A stretch of DNA of 64,000 bases. Source: Hirschia sp964351655 (GTDB lineage: Bacteria > Pseudomonadota > Alphaproteobacteria > Caulobacterales > Hyphomonadaceae). The notes under the pieces were generated by a model, which had not been told where the DNA came from, searched no databases, and saw only the letters and a list, made by a program, of their open reading frames with translations. The stretch lies in the NCBI GenBank assembly GCA_964351655.1, contig CAYGPD010000008.1, forward strand, positions 28,175 to 92,174, in the 5' to 3' direction. The position numbers and the translations under genes were made by a program. The stretch's first letter is position 1. Each line of letters starts with the position of its first letter. Below are positions 16,279 through 25,003 of the stretch, piece by piece.

Positions 16279-19200
16279 CTAAAATTTAGCTCGTGCGCCA
16301 AACAGCACGCGACGGCCATTATCTTCAAATATAGCAGGATACCCATTTCCATCCGTCATACTCACGGGTGTATCCAGAAGATTAGTTCCCTCCACAACAA
16401 TTGAGAAATTCTCATTGAAGTCATAGGTGATGTTTCCATCTAGCGCCCCGCCTGCTTCCACAAACAGTCCGTCCCCTTCTTGAGCTCCGTTAATCAAGAG
16501 ATACTTGTCTCTCCAAGTATAAGACATCCGAAGAGAAATATTGTCTCCCTCGTAATATCCGCCAGCATTGATATTATGACTGGATGACCCCACGATTTCC
16601 TCTGGTTTAGAGTTGTCTAGATATGTATAGTTGAACAACACACCTGTATTTGACCAAATCCCTGGCAAGAAATCAAAGCCATCCTGATACGAGAACTCTG
16701 CCCCTTTGAGCGTCGCACCTTCACTATTTACGAGCGAACGAAAGATAAATTCCTGATCTCTAATTTCTGATGTTCCATCTCCAAGGTCAGCGGTAACTCG
16801 CAGGTTTTCTAAACGCTGATCACTTGATACCAATGACACGATATCTTTATAGAATAATGTCGCCGACAAAATAGCATCATCATCAAAATACCACTCAACT
16901 GCAAAATCAAAATTGTTAGATCTGAATGGATCTAGGTTTGGATTCTGACTATTAATTGAAGGTGGAGACTGACCAGCTGTCGTTGATGGCGATATTTGCT
17001 CCAGATTTGGACGCGCCATAGTCCGCGACGCCGCAAAGCGCGCTACAACGTCATCTGTTACATTTATAGATAAGTTTGCGGATGGCAAAATATCATCATA
17101 CGCCCGACTAACGCTAACTGGGGCAGCTGCAGGTATATTCACTATGCCGCCACTATTTGGCAAAATCACAATGTCTGCCAAATTAGGAGCAACGCCTGTT
17201 GATTCCTGATCTGTGTTGACGTACCGAACCCCCAAGTTACCTCTAAACACATCATCAACAGAAGCAAAATCAAACTGCGCATAAAGAGCAGTTGCTTTTT
17301 CAACAACATCAATAGCAGCAGTTTCATCAACTGTGACTGTACCAGCTGCACTCAATGTCCCCCTATCAGTAGTATCTAAATAAGAGGCTGTCGCACTTCT
17401 TGGAAACACACTCGGGAAAGTCGCTGCACCATCATAGCTTTCGAGGAAACCACCATTTCCAGAACCGAAAATCTCAATATACCTTGCAGCACTTACCGCA
17501 TTCGGAACACCTGGGAAGTTCGTTAAAGTTGGCAAACCTTCCAAAGCCGCAAATTTAGGCCCAGACACCACGAGTCTTGACGGTGTGCCAACTTGCTCGC
17601 GTTCAGTTACTGCTGCGCCAAATTTAAATGTACCCGGAAAAGCGAGGTTTAATTCGCGTTCGACATCAAATTTAACTTCCAGAATTTCGTCTTTAATTGT
17701 GCTTCCGAAATCTCCATTCACGCTAAGAATGCGGTGATTTTCTGGGTTGTTCATATATGAAATCGTGTCAGCCGGTAGAATGAGACTGGGAACCTCACTA
17801 TCCACTGTGACATCATATGCGGCATACGGAAGTATAGATTGTGTCGCTATATTCAAGTTATCGAAAGTCTGAAATGAATCAGAGAAGCTGACCTCCCCCT
17901 TCAACGTCCATGCGTCAAGATCTATACTACCACCTGTTGAGAAAGATGTTGTATCGCCTTCACGGTATTCATATCTGGAAGCCGCACGGTATTCTTGATT
18001 GGTGGCTCCAAACCGCGTTGCCAACAGATCTCCATTGATCTCTTCTCTTAAAGTAAAGTCCGTATCCTCAATAGAATCCGCTCGTGCTGGTGAGTTTCCA
18101 AAATAAAATTCAGCAGCAGAACGTGGAGCATCAATTACGAGGTCAGTGTGGAAACCATCCACGAAGAAACGAGAATTACCCGTAGGCCTCCACTCAAGTG
18201 TACCTAAAAAGCTGCTACGCTCTTTTTCTTCTTCAAATTTATCAAAGATAATCAGATTCTGAACACCCTCACGTGAGCGACGAAAACCACGTGCAATTGC
18301 ACTTTGTGTCTCTGAGTTTCTCTGAGTAAACGCCGCCCCTAAAGTTACACCAAATTTACCATCCGCGAACGTGTCAGTATAAATGCCTGAAACACGCGGA
18401 GCAATTTCACCGGAATTGCTCTCATAGGCTCCTTGAGCCGATAATGCTATTTGGCGTCTTCCCACATCCAATGGTCTCGGCGTACGAACAATTACTGTAC
18501 CAGCCAAACCGCCTTCAGCAATGGAAGCTGTTGGGGTTTTGTAAACTTCCAAAGTGTTTACAAACTCGGATGGCAAAGTGCCAAACTCAAAACTACGTGT
18601 CGCGTAACCTAGATTGAAAGCTGATGCCACGCCGTGTCCATTCAGCGTCGTATTCGTGAAGATGGGCGTAAGACCACGAATACTTACTTGCGCACCTTCA
18701 CCGCGAAGCTTTTGGATCTGAACACCAGTAATACGCTGCAAAGATTCTGCAACATTCTCATCTGGGAAACGCCCTAAATCCGTCGCACTAATTACATCAG
18801 AAATGACAGAAGAATTGCGCTTTAAAGATACAGCCTGTTCGAGGCTAGCCCGTATACCACTGATGACGATGGTATCCAATGTTTTAGTGTCATCTTGAGC
18901 AGCTTCGACGACCTCTGCGCTATCTTGTGCATAGGCCTGCTGCTGCCCCAACGAAGTCATCGCAGCTATTGTTCCAGCTAACAATGAGTTCTTCAATTTT
19001 TTATTCACGTCGGTGTTCTCCCCTACGGACGCTTGAGCGCCACTATCGCGTGTGATGACAATCATCCCGCGTTCAGTGAGACCACCAGAAAGACCTGTTC
19101 CCTGAAGCATTATCGCTAGAGCTTCATCAACAGTGTACTTACCATAGACAGGGTTCAATCCATCTATGTTGACTAGATCAAAAGAATAAAGAAACTCAGC

Positions 19201-19398
19201 ATCTGTTATCTCTCGAACAGACTCCACAACACGCTCTAAAGTTCCCCCTTGAATGTTGAAATCAAACTGATCTTCAACACTCTGCCCCAGAGCAGGCGCA
19301 ATCACAAAACAAGTTGCGACTGCACATAGAAGTGTATTCTTAATCTTGCGTGAGCCCCTTTGTTCCTTAATCAATGTTCCGATATAATGCACAAGCAA
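16279..19398 (-). CDS. TonB-dependent receptor with STN signalling domain (FecA-type transducer)
   Basis: Receptor and transducer (1039 aa). An N-terminal signal peptide ends ALGQ (about residue 39). An STN domain (about 47-115: FNIQGGTLERVVESVREI to GGLTERGMIVIT) should contact the FecR encoded just upstream. A second signal-peptide-like segment lies at about 131-158 (KKLKNSLLAGTIAAMTSLG, AYAQD). The plug then starts at about 173 (DTIVISGIRASLEQAVSLKR) and the barrel ends RRVLFGARAKF. The start is uncertain: there is no ATG, only TTG (19398, 19374) or GTG (19392). An internal GTG at 19008 has GGGGAG 9 bases upstream and would give a receptor without STN. It is cotranscribed with the sulfatase. 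Ligand probably a sulfated oligosaccharide (inference). Confidence 0.88.
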   Translation of the reverse strand: MLVHYIGTLIKEQRGSRKIKNTLLCAVATCFVIAPALGQSVEDQFDFNIQGGTLERVVESVREITDAEFLYSFDLVNIDGLNPVYGKYTVDEALAIMLQGTGLSGGLTERGMIVITRDSGAQASVGENTDVNKKLKNSLLAGTIAAMTSLGQQQAYAQDSAEVVEAAQDDTKTLDTIVISGIRASLEQAVSLKRNSSVISDVISATDLGRFPDENVAESLQRITGVQIQKLRGEGAQVSIRGLTPIFTNTTLNGHGVASAFNLGYATRSFEFGTLPSEFVNTLEVYKTPTASIAEGGLAGTVIVRTPRPLDVGRRQIALSAQGAYESNSGEIAPRVSGIYTDTFADGKFGVTLGAAFTQRNSETQSAIARGFRRSREGVQNLIIFDKFEEEKERSSFLGTLEWRPTGNSRFFVDGFHTDLVIDAPRSAAEFYFGNSPARADSIEDTDFTLREEINGDLLATRFGATNQEYRAASRYEYREGDTTSFSTGGSIDLDAWTLKGEVSFSDSFQTFDNLNIATQSILPYAAYDVTVDSEVPSLILPADTISYMNNPENHRILSVNGDFGSTIKDEILEVKFDVERELNLAFPGTFKFGAAVTEREQVGTPSRLVVSGPKFAALEGLPTLTNFPGVPNAVSAARYIEIFGSGNGGFLESYDGAATFPSVFPRSATASYLDTTDRGTLSAAGTVTVDETAAIDVVEKATALYAQFDFASVDDVFRGNLGVRYVNTDQESTGVAPNLADIVILPNSGGIVNIPAAAPVSVSRAYDDILPSANLSINVTDDVVARFAASRTMARPNLEQISPSTTAGQSPPSINSQNPNLDPFRSNNFDFAVEWYFDDDAILSATLFYKDIVSLVSSDQRLENLRVTADLGDGTSEIRDQEFIFRSLVNSEGATLKGAEFSYQDGFDFLPGIWSNTGVLFNYTYLDNSKPEEIVGSSSHNINAGGYYEGDNISLRMSYTWRDKYLLINGAQEGDGLFVEAGGALDGNITYDFNENFSIVVEGTNLLDTPVSMTDGNGYPAIFEDNGRRVLFGARAKF

Positions 19399-19571
19399 AT
19401 GGCAATCACAGCGGTCTCAAACCTTAAGACAGGTGTGCTCTCAACTTGCGACATTATTTCTGAAATTTTTTGCATTTTCCCTCCCGACAAAGCACTTCTT
19501 TATATTTTTTTGTGCTATATTTAGTTCAAGGTTTATGGCGTCTAGCGACAAACTCCTCTTCCACACTGTCT

Positions 19572-20612
19572 TTATTTAGCGCGATACAACGTCACTTGAT
19601 TTTCTGACGTATACGTTACTTCAATACCCGCCATAACGTTCAAAGCTTCAAACATACGATCTATGTCACCAACCTTATAATAGGCGACAATCTTTTGCTG
19701 ACGGAGTTCATCGTCTCCAAATTTTATTTTAACATCCGTATAGCGCTCAATATCAGCAATCACTTCCTCAAGTGTTTCTCCCTTGAAGGAAAGTTCCCCA
19801 TCATGCCAATCTAGTGTTTTTTGTAAGTTCGCTGACTTCATCAAGGAAACATTTTCTACGCCGCGATCAATAATGGCGGATTGTCCTGCTGTAATTTCCA
19901 TAGATTGCGGCGAGTTAACTGTATCTTGTGACTCGGATAAAGCGGACGGGTTCAGCGCAACCCTCCCCTCCGTCACAATTACATTCAATTTTTCGGCATT
20001 CATGCGCACTGAAAAAGCAGTCCCGACTGCTGTCACAACCCCTTTAGGAGTGCGTACCGAGAAAGGCCTTGTCTTATCGTGCGCCACTTCAAAAAATGCT
20101 TCACCTTGAGTGAGGCTTATGTCACGAGTAGTCGCTGTAAATTCAACCTCTAAAGCGCTTCCTGTATTGAGGATAATGTTCGAACCATCAGGTAGCACAA
20201 TTGTTTCTTGCTGCCCAACTGAAGTCTCATAAGTCGCATAAAAAGAAGGAGATGCTTTCCCCATTTGAACACTTGCAAATACACACAGCACAGCAAAGGA
20301 TGCAGCCATTGCTGTCATCACTACTGGCTTTGCCATCCGGAACATATTTGCCGTCTTCTCCTGCCTTAAAGAAGCGCGTGCAGTGTCACTTTCTGCAAAG
20401 TCATTAAGCTCCTCAACAAAATCCAATCCTCCCCAAAACTTGGTGAGTTTATTGTAAGTGGACTGATGAAGTGAGCTCTGATTGACCCAATTTAAAAACT
20501 CTTCTCGGTCAGCGTCTGTTGCTCCGCCGTCGGAAAAGCGCATCACCCAAACAGACGCCTCTTCCTCAATCTTGCTTGAAGTAGGTAAAGGTATGATATT
20601 TTCGTCGACCAT
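19572..20612 (-). CDS. FecR-family anti-sigma/sigma regulator
   Basis: Inner-membrane regulator (346 aa) that relays the receptor signal to the ECF sigma factor. Visible are an N-terminal DUF4880-type helical region (EEEASVWVMRFSDGGATDADREEFLNW), one TM helix (about 95-115), and a periplasmic FecR beta domain (VGQQETIVLPDGSNIILNTGSALEVE to PFSVRTPKGVVTAVGTAFSVR). The C-terminal DUF4974/STN-like domain starts at about 270 (LSFKGETLEEVIADIERYTDVKI). It lies 47 bases downstream of the sigma gene and upstream of the STN receptor, the classic FecI-FecR-FecA order. Confidence 0.92.
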   Translation of the reverse strand: MVDENIIPLPTSSKIEEEASVWVMRFSDGGATDADREEFLNWVNQSSLHQSTYNKLTKFWGGLDFVEELNDFAESDTARASLRQEKTANMFRMAKPVVMTAMAASFAVLCVFASVQMGKASPSFYATYETSVGQQETIVLPDGSNIILNTGSALEVEFTATTRDISLTQGEAFFEVAHDKTRPFSVRTPKGVVTAVGTAFSVRMNAEKLNVIVTEGRVALNPSALSESQDTVNSPQSMEITAGQSAIIDRGVENVSLMKSANLQKTLDWHDGELSFKGETLEEVIADIERYTDVKIKFGDDELRQQKIVAYYKVGDIDRMFEALNVMAGIEVTYTSENQVTLYRAK

Positions 20613-20659
20613 AAATTCTTAGCTATCACTATTTGAAATAGTGCCCTTACAAGCGCTTA

Positions 20660-21232
20660 TTACTTTCGCCAGACTTCTTTTTCGCGTGCCTTCTTTAATG
20701 TTGGTGCAGCCCAAAAATCTGCGGGATCATGCCCATGTGCTTTTAAATAATTATAGCACGTTAGCATTCCTGATGCAGCTCTTCGTTCGGCTTTCCGCGT
20801 GGATATGCTCAGCCGCGTCGCTATTTGAGCAAAAGATAAGCCATCCACACGCCTCATTACAAATATTCGTCTCTCTTCTTCAGGCAAAGCACTTAAAGCT
20901 TCCACAAAAATTCTCAATTTTTGCTTGGCATCTACCTGATCTTCTACAGAAATTTGGTCCTTATCCATAAAGACAGGCGAATCCTCATAATCCGGCAAAG
21001 GCACTGACGTTTTATTGATATGCTTTTTGGCTTGATTAAGCGCCAGGTTACGCGCCACTCGAAACAATAGGTGCTCAGGCTCTATAATATTCTCTTTGAG
21101 TTCAAGAGCGTAGCACATCAAAAAGACATCTTGGGCTAATTCATCAATGTCCGCGCTATTGGAACGATATTTTGCAATTATCCGCTGAATGGAATCTTTT
21201 TTGTTGTTAAAGGCAGCTAAAATTTTTGACAT
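20660..21232 (-). CDS. ECF RNA polymerase sigma factor, FecI-type
   Basis: Cytoplasmic sigma factor (190 aa) with region 2 (SADIDELAQDVFLMCYALEL, LLFRVARNLALNQAKKH) and region 4 with its helix-turn-helix (LSALPEEERRIFVMRRVDGLSFAQIATRLSISTRKAERRAASGM). GGGGAAGG lies upstream of the ATG at 21232. It is first in the minus-strand unit sigma-FecR-TBDT-sulfatase and should drive the receptor unit when the glycan is bound. A copy of the IS remnant family lies about 100 bases upstream. Confidence 0.92.
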   Translation of the reverse strand: MSKILAAFNNKKDSIQRIIAKYRSNSADIDELAQDVFLMCYALELKENIIEPEHLLFRVARNLALNQAKKHINKTSVPLPDYEDSPVFMDKDQISVEDQVDAKQKLRIFVEALSALPEEERRIFVMRRVDGLSFAQIATRLSISTRKAERRAASGMLTCYNYLKAHGHDPADFWAAPTLKKAREKEVWRK

Positions 21233-21335
21233 TTTCTACCTTCCCCAATCAAAAAGATTCTTATATTTCAACTCGAATTAAATTTCTTAATTGTTATTTG
21301 TATACAATAAAATGTCATTGTAAATGATCACACCA

Positions 21336-21400
21336 GTATTGTCGGATGAAGCGATGCATTTCCTACACCGCAAATTTTCATAAATTTGGAAACGGCACAT
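21336..21400 (+). mobile_element. Left-end fragment of the IS6-like family (copy 4)
   Basis: TATTGTCGGATGAAGCGATG at 21337 aligns with the left end of copy 1 (TATTGTCAGATTAAACTG). The similarity continues through CATTTCC and the inverted-repeat arm TTTGGAAAC, about 65 bases in all. No transposase reading remains. It lies between the sigma gene and an SDR/TetR pair that may be acquired. Confidence 0.5.
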
Positions 21401-21505
21401 AGATAAAGTAACCACCGATATCTATGACGCTCTGTTTCCTTTGAAAGGCACTTGATCACGCAGGTGAGTTCTCAAAACTTACGTTGCCAATCATTTTAAG
21501 CAGAC

Positions 21506-22225
21506 TTACCACGGTGTTGTACCATCTGGCTCGACGAAGCGACCACTAACGTCTGAATGTAAGGCATATTCCGCCGGAAGGCGTGCGCCTTCTTCCGGTG
21601 TCATTTCACCATAGCCCGTGAGGTCCGTTTTGACAAAACCAGGGCTTACCGAGTTGACCTTGATAACTAGGTCTTTGAGCTCCTCGTGAAGCTGAATTGT
21701 CAGCATATTTAGTGCAGCCTTTGAAGCATTATACCCAATGTAGCGCTGCGCATAATACGGTGCTTGAGGATCAGCATTTTGCGTAAGAGACCCCATTGAA
21801 CTTGACAGATTTACGATACGCGCCCCACATGCCGCACGCAACAATGGCAGCATCGCCTGCGTGACTGCCAACGCCCCGATGAAGTTGACATCAACAACTC
21901 GGCGCACAGCGTCGATAGAGGCAAGACCAGGTGCAGCATCGCCAAAATCAAAAATACCTGCATTATTCACAAGAATGTCAAGCCGCCCAAACCGTCTCTC
22001 TATCGAGGCAGCAGCACCACTGATGCTCTCTGGCACATCAAGATCGAGATTGAGGTATTCGGCAACCAACCCACCTTCGGATAGTATGGCCACAGCCGCC
22101 GCACCGCGTGCCGCATCCCTGCTCCCGATAAGGACATAAACTCCAGCCTGCGCCAGCTTTCGGGCAATTTCCAACCCGATCCCCTTGTTTGCTCCGGTAA
22201 CAAGAGCGATGCGTGAATGTGTCAT
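21506..22225 (-). CDS. Short-chain dehydrogenase/reductase
   Basis: Cytoplasmic NAD(P)-dependent oxidoreductase (239 aa) of the classical SDR type. Visible are the TGANKGIG cofactor loop (about 10-17), the NNAG motif (LVNNAGIFD, about 85-93), a catalytic Ser region (IVNLSSSMGSL) and YNASK as the YxxxK pair, then the PGFVKTDLTG segment. AAAGGAAAT precedes the ATG. It diverges from a TetR-family gene 65 bases away, which probably represses it, as is usual for such pairs. Base and codon use look somewhat more GC-rich than the neighbours, so transfer is possible. Substrate unknown. Confidence 0.88.
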   Translation of the reverse strand: MTHSRIALVTGANKGIGLEIARKLAQAGVYVLIGSRDAARGAAAVAILSEGGLVAEYLNLDLDVPESISGAAASIERRFGRLDILVNNAGIFDFGDAAPGLASIDAVRRVVDVNFIGALAVTQAMLPLLRAACGARIVNLSSSMGSLTQNADPQAPYYAQRYIGYNASKAALNMLTIQLHEELKDLVIKVNSVSPGFVKTDLTGYGEMTPEEGARLPAEYALHSDVSGRFVEPDGTTPW

Positions 22226-22290
22226 AGGTCATTTCCTTTGTTTAATTCTTCGCTGTTATATCAAGGAAAATTCATGTTTAGGATTCGCAT

Positions 22291-22929
22291 ATGTCATCCC
22301 CAGCGCCAATGAGCCTTAAGCCTCGTAAAACACCGCGCCAATCACGTTCACGCGTGACTGTAGATGCCATTTTCGAAGCAACGATTCAGGTTTTGCTGTC
22401 AGAGAATATGGCTGGTCTAACGACCACACGAGTTGCCGAACGGGCTGGCGTTTCAGTCGGAACGATGTATCAGTACTTTCCAAACAAACAGGCGCTCGTT
22501 TACGCATTGAACGAACGCTTTCTTACAACGCTTGCAGAACGCGTGGAGGAGACCTGCACAAGAATGCATGGACACCTCGCCGCTGCGGCCGCAGAAGCTC
22601 TTATCGATACATACTGGGCAGTCAAAACAGAACGTATTGAACTGACAAACGCACTCTATCGCTCTGTGGCTGAGTTGAAAAATGACACACTTATCCAGAC
22701 CTTTGCAACCCGCGTCGACAAGGCGACCACCGCTTTGTTTCGCAGTGCACCTGATGTCCCTAAACATAACGTCGAGCAGATCAACCTACTTCTTACGACA
22801 GTAATTTACGGCACCGTACGCAATGCCTTTGAACGCAAACTAGGCCCCGAAGATATCTCCAAATTAAAGCTCAACCTCAAAGCAATGTGTGGAGCATATA
22901 CGCAAGGTGCCATGCACACACCGCTCTGA
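22291..22929 (+). CDS. TetR/AcrR-family transcriptional regulator
   Basis: DNA-binding repressor (212 aa). The N-terminal helix-turn-helix spans about residues 18-65 (VTVDAIFEATIQVLLSENMAGLTTTRVAERAGVSVGTMYQYFPNKQALVYAL), including the TetR hallmark GVSVGTMYQYFPNKQAL. The C-terminal domain resembles TetR_C ligand pockets without a specific assignment. AGGA lies 8 bases before the ATG. It is divergent from and close to the SDR gene, its likely target. The inducer is unknown. The shift in composition is shared with the SDR. Confidence 0.9.
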   Translation: MSSPAPMSLKPRKTPRQSRSRVTVDAIFEATIQVLLSENMAGLTTTRVAERAGVSVGTMYQYFPNKQALVYALNERFLTTLAERVEETCTRMHGHLAAAAAEALIDTYWAVKTERIELTNALYRSVAELKNDTLIQTFATRVDKATTALFRSAPDVPKHNVEQINLLLTTVIYGTVRNAFERKLGPEDISKLKLNLKAMCGAYTQGAMHTPL

Positions 22930-23153
22930 AAAACCCTGCATTGCATGCAATACTCGGCTCACGATCAAACTAATTTAGAGTGAGACATCGACACTCTTGA
23001 CCAAATTAAAAGCGAAATCGCTACGTCACTCTGAGTGAATAGCCACAACTACCCATTATTCGCAAAATTCCCTTCCTCACCAGAAGGAAGCAATTCGCTT
23101 TCACTCACTTTCATCCAACTTAGTCACACGTATGTAACATAACTTTGCTAAAT

Positions 23154-23166
23154 TGAATTTTACTCA
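23154..23166. promoter_or_regulatory. Candidate RpiR operator upstream of phnD
   Basis: TGAATTTTACTCA, a near-palindrome (half-sites TGANT and ACTCA around TTT), 57 bases before the phnD ATG. The same 13-mer pattern occurs before the HAD gene and before the rpiR gene. With flanks, this copy and the one at 32485 agree in 19 of 21 bases. Confidence 0.6.
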
Positions 23167-23222
23167 CCTAAAATGCCAAAATAATTACGCTACACTCAAA
23201 ACACTATAAAGAAGGAAAGATA

Positions 23223-24173
23223 ATGCTACTTCCCCAAACAATTGCTAAACTGCTAGCTATAGGTTTGGTAGCAATCTTAAGCTTCTACTTTATCAAGAAC
23301 GCTAATCAAACATCTCAATCTGCAGATGGCTCAATCTCCCATCCCTATCGAGTGATGTTAATACCTGCTGATGGTGGTACAGAAGACGGCACTAGAGCCG
23401 ATTTCAAACCTGTCTTTGATGCTATTACTCAAACAACCGGCATTCATTTTGATATAAAAGTAGGCCAAAGCTATGCCACAGTAATCGAAGCAATTTGTTC
23501 TGACATCGTAGAGATCGCTTGGTTCGGGGCAGCTTCCTACTTACCAGCAAAGCAGCGTGGTTGTGCAGAACTGTTAGCGGTCGATGTTAAGGACAATAGC
23601 GCAAGCTATTTCTCAGGTATTTATGCACTCAAAGAAAGCAACATCTTAACCATTTCCGATATTCAAGGCCACTCTATTGCATTTGGTGACCCCAATTCAA
23701 CATCAAGCTTTGTATATCCAGTCGCTATGATTGTTGATGCGGGCTTAGATCCTGTGAAAGATCTCGGAAAAATTCGTATCACTGGCAGCCATGCCAATAG
23801 CCTCAAGGCACTATCTGAAGGTCAAGTTGAAGTCGCCGCCGCTTCGTTTGATAGCTTTGAAAAAGCGATTAACCAAGGAATAATTGATGCCAACGCTGTT
23901 GTCGTAATCGGCAAGTCCGCCCCTATTCCTAACCCCCCTCTCACAATGGCAACTAAATTGCCCGAAGAGGTAAAGGCAAAACTGCGCTTAGCGTTCAAAA
24001 ACGTGCACAAATCTCCGAATGTCACTCCCGAAATGATCCGTGGCTATGGAGGCAATCAAGTTGACCGTTACGACACAGTTATAACTGATGATATACTAAC
24101 GCCTGCACTTGTTGTAATTTCTAACGTTACAAGTGATATGCGTGCTGCAATTCTCGCCAAGGCTAATAAATAA
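23223..24173 (+). CDS. phnD: Phosphonate/phosphate-ester ABC transporter substrate-binding protein (PhnD family)
   Basis: Periplasmic binding protein (316 aa) of the phosphate/phosphite/phosphonate (TIGR01098-type) family. An N-terminal hydrophobic segment (about 5-22) serves as a signal or anchor. The body contains PYRVMLIPADGG, the IAWFGAASYLPAKQRG element and the HSIAFGDPNSTSSFVYPVAMI element that line the phosph(on)ate pocket in this family. A strong AGAAGGAAAG precedes the ATG. It is the first gene of phnD-phnC-phnE, with TAATG overlap to phnC. A candidate RpiR operator sits in the promoter region. No C-P lyase genes are in the window, so the cargo could be a phosphoester or a phosphonate. 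Confidence 0.85.
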   Translation: MLLPQTIAKLLAIGLVAILSFYFIKNANQTSQSADGSISHPYRVMLIPADGGTEDGTRADFKPVFDAITQTTGIHFDIKVGQSYATVIEAICSDIVEIAWFGAASYLPAKQRGCAELLAVDVKDNSASYFSGIYALKESNILTISDIQGHSIAFGDPNSTSSFVYPVAMIVDAGLDPVKDLGKIRITGSHANSLKALSEGQVEVAAASFDSFEKAINQGIIDANAVVVIGKSAPIPNPPLTMATKLPEEVKAKLRLAFKNVHKSPNVTPEMIRGYGGNQVDRYDTVITDDILTPALVVISNVTSDMRAAILAKANK

Positions 24174-25003
24174 TGCCAACCGCAGTGCAGTCTCGATCCT
24201 ATTCGCCCAATCCTACAGAGATACCTCACCTCGTCTTTGACAATATTCGTAAGCAATATTCCGACGGGGCAATTGCCCTTGAAGGTGTAACGGCAACGAT
24301 AAATAGAGGTGAGTTTTGCGTCATTTTAGGGCAATCTGGCTCAGGAAAATCTACTCTGCTCCGGGCGATAAATGGTCTGACAGACTTATCATCTGGTGAA
24401 CTAATATTCGACAACAAAACACTTAATCCATCTTCGCTTCGCAGCATTCGCCGAAGAGTCGCGATGGTCCATCAACACTTTAATCTGGTGGAGCGCGCCA
24501 GCGTGGCAACAAACGTGCTAATTGGCGCAGTTGCTGAAGTCAGCTTTTGGCGCGCTATGTTGGGATGGTATCCGGCACATTTACGTAAGCGCGCTTGCCA
24601 AGTTATTGCACGCGTTGGGCTTGATGAAGTTCATTTAAAACGTCGTGCTTCCGCACTTTCTGGCGGGCAACAACAACGTGTCGGCATTGCAAGAGCTCTA
24701 TTACTAAACCCTGAAATAATATTAGCCGATGAACCCGTCGCCAGCTTAGATCCGGCAATCAGTAGAGAAATACTAAGCCTTATACGCACAGCAGCCCAAG
24801 AACAAAATGCGACTGTTCTATGTAGTCTCCATCAGATTGACCTTGCACGCGAATATGCCGACCGCATAATTGGCTTACGGAAAGGACGCATCGTATTTGA
24901 TGGTCCAGCAGCAAATTTCGACGCTGAGGCAGAAGCCGCTCTCTATGGCAAAAATCATCTTCCAATTTCGACCAATGAAACAGCGAACCCCGAGCATGTT
25001 TGA
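24173..25003 (+). CDS. phnC: Phosphonate-type ABC transporter ATP-binding protein (PhnC family)
   Basis: Cytoplasmic ATPase (276 aa) powering the PhnE permease. Motifs are Walker A GQSGSGKST (53-61), the Q-loop region VHQHFNL, signature LSGGQQQR (162-169), Walker B IILADEP (182-188) with SLDP as D-loop, and the H-loop in CSLHQID. The ATG overlaps the phnD stop (TAATG), so the two are translationally coupled. The 3' end overlaps the start of phnE by 8 bases. Confidence 0.93.
   Translation: MPTAVQSRSYSPNPTEIPHLVFDNIRKQYSDGAIALEGVTATINRGEFCVILGQSGSGKSTLLRAINGLTDLSSGELIFDNKTLNPSSLRSIRRRVAMVHQHFNLVERASVATNVLIGAVAEVSFWRAMLGWYPAHLRKRACQVIARVGLDEVHLKRRASALSGGQQQRVGIARALLLNPEIILADEPVASLDPAISREILSLIRTAAQEQNATVLCSLHQIDLAREYADRIIGLRKGRIVFDGPAANFDAEAEAALYGKNHLPISTNETANPEHV

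Noticed and set aside
22231..22271. Inverted repeat ATTTCCTTTG / CAAGGAAAAT between the SDR and tetR genes as a TetR operator
   Set aside because: The arms are imperfect. The left one is explained by the ribosome-binding site of the SDR gene, and the spacing is wide for a TetR site.
24870..24995. Upstream extension of phnE by 42 residues
   Set aside because: It lies wholly inside phnC in another frame. The ATG at 24996, overlapping the phnC stop, is the normal coupled start.
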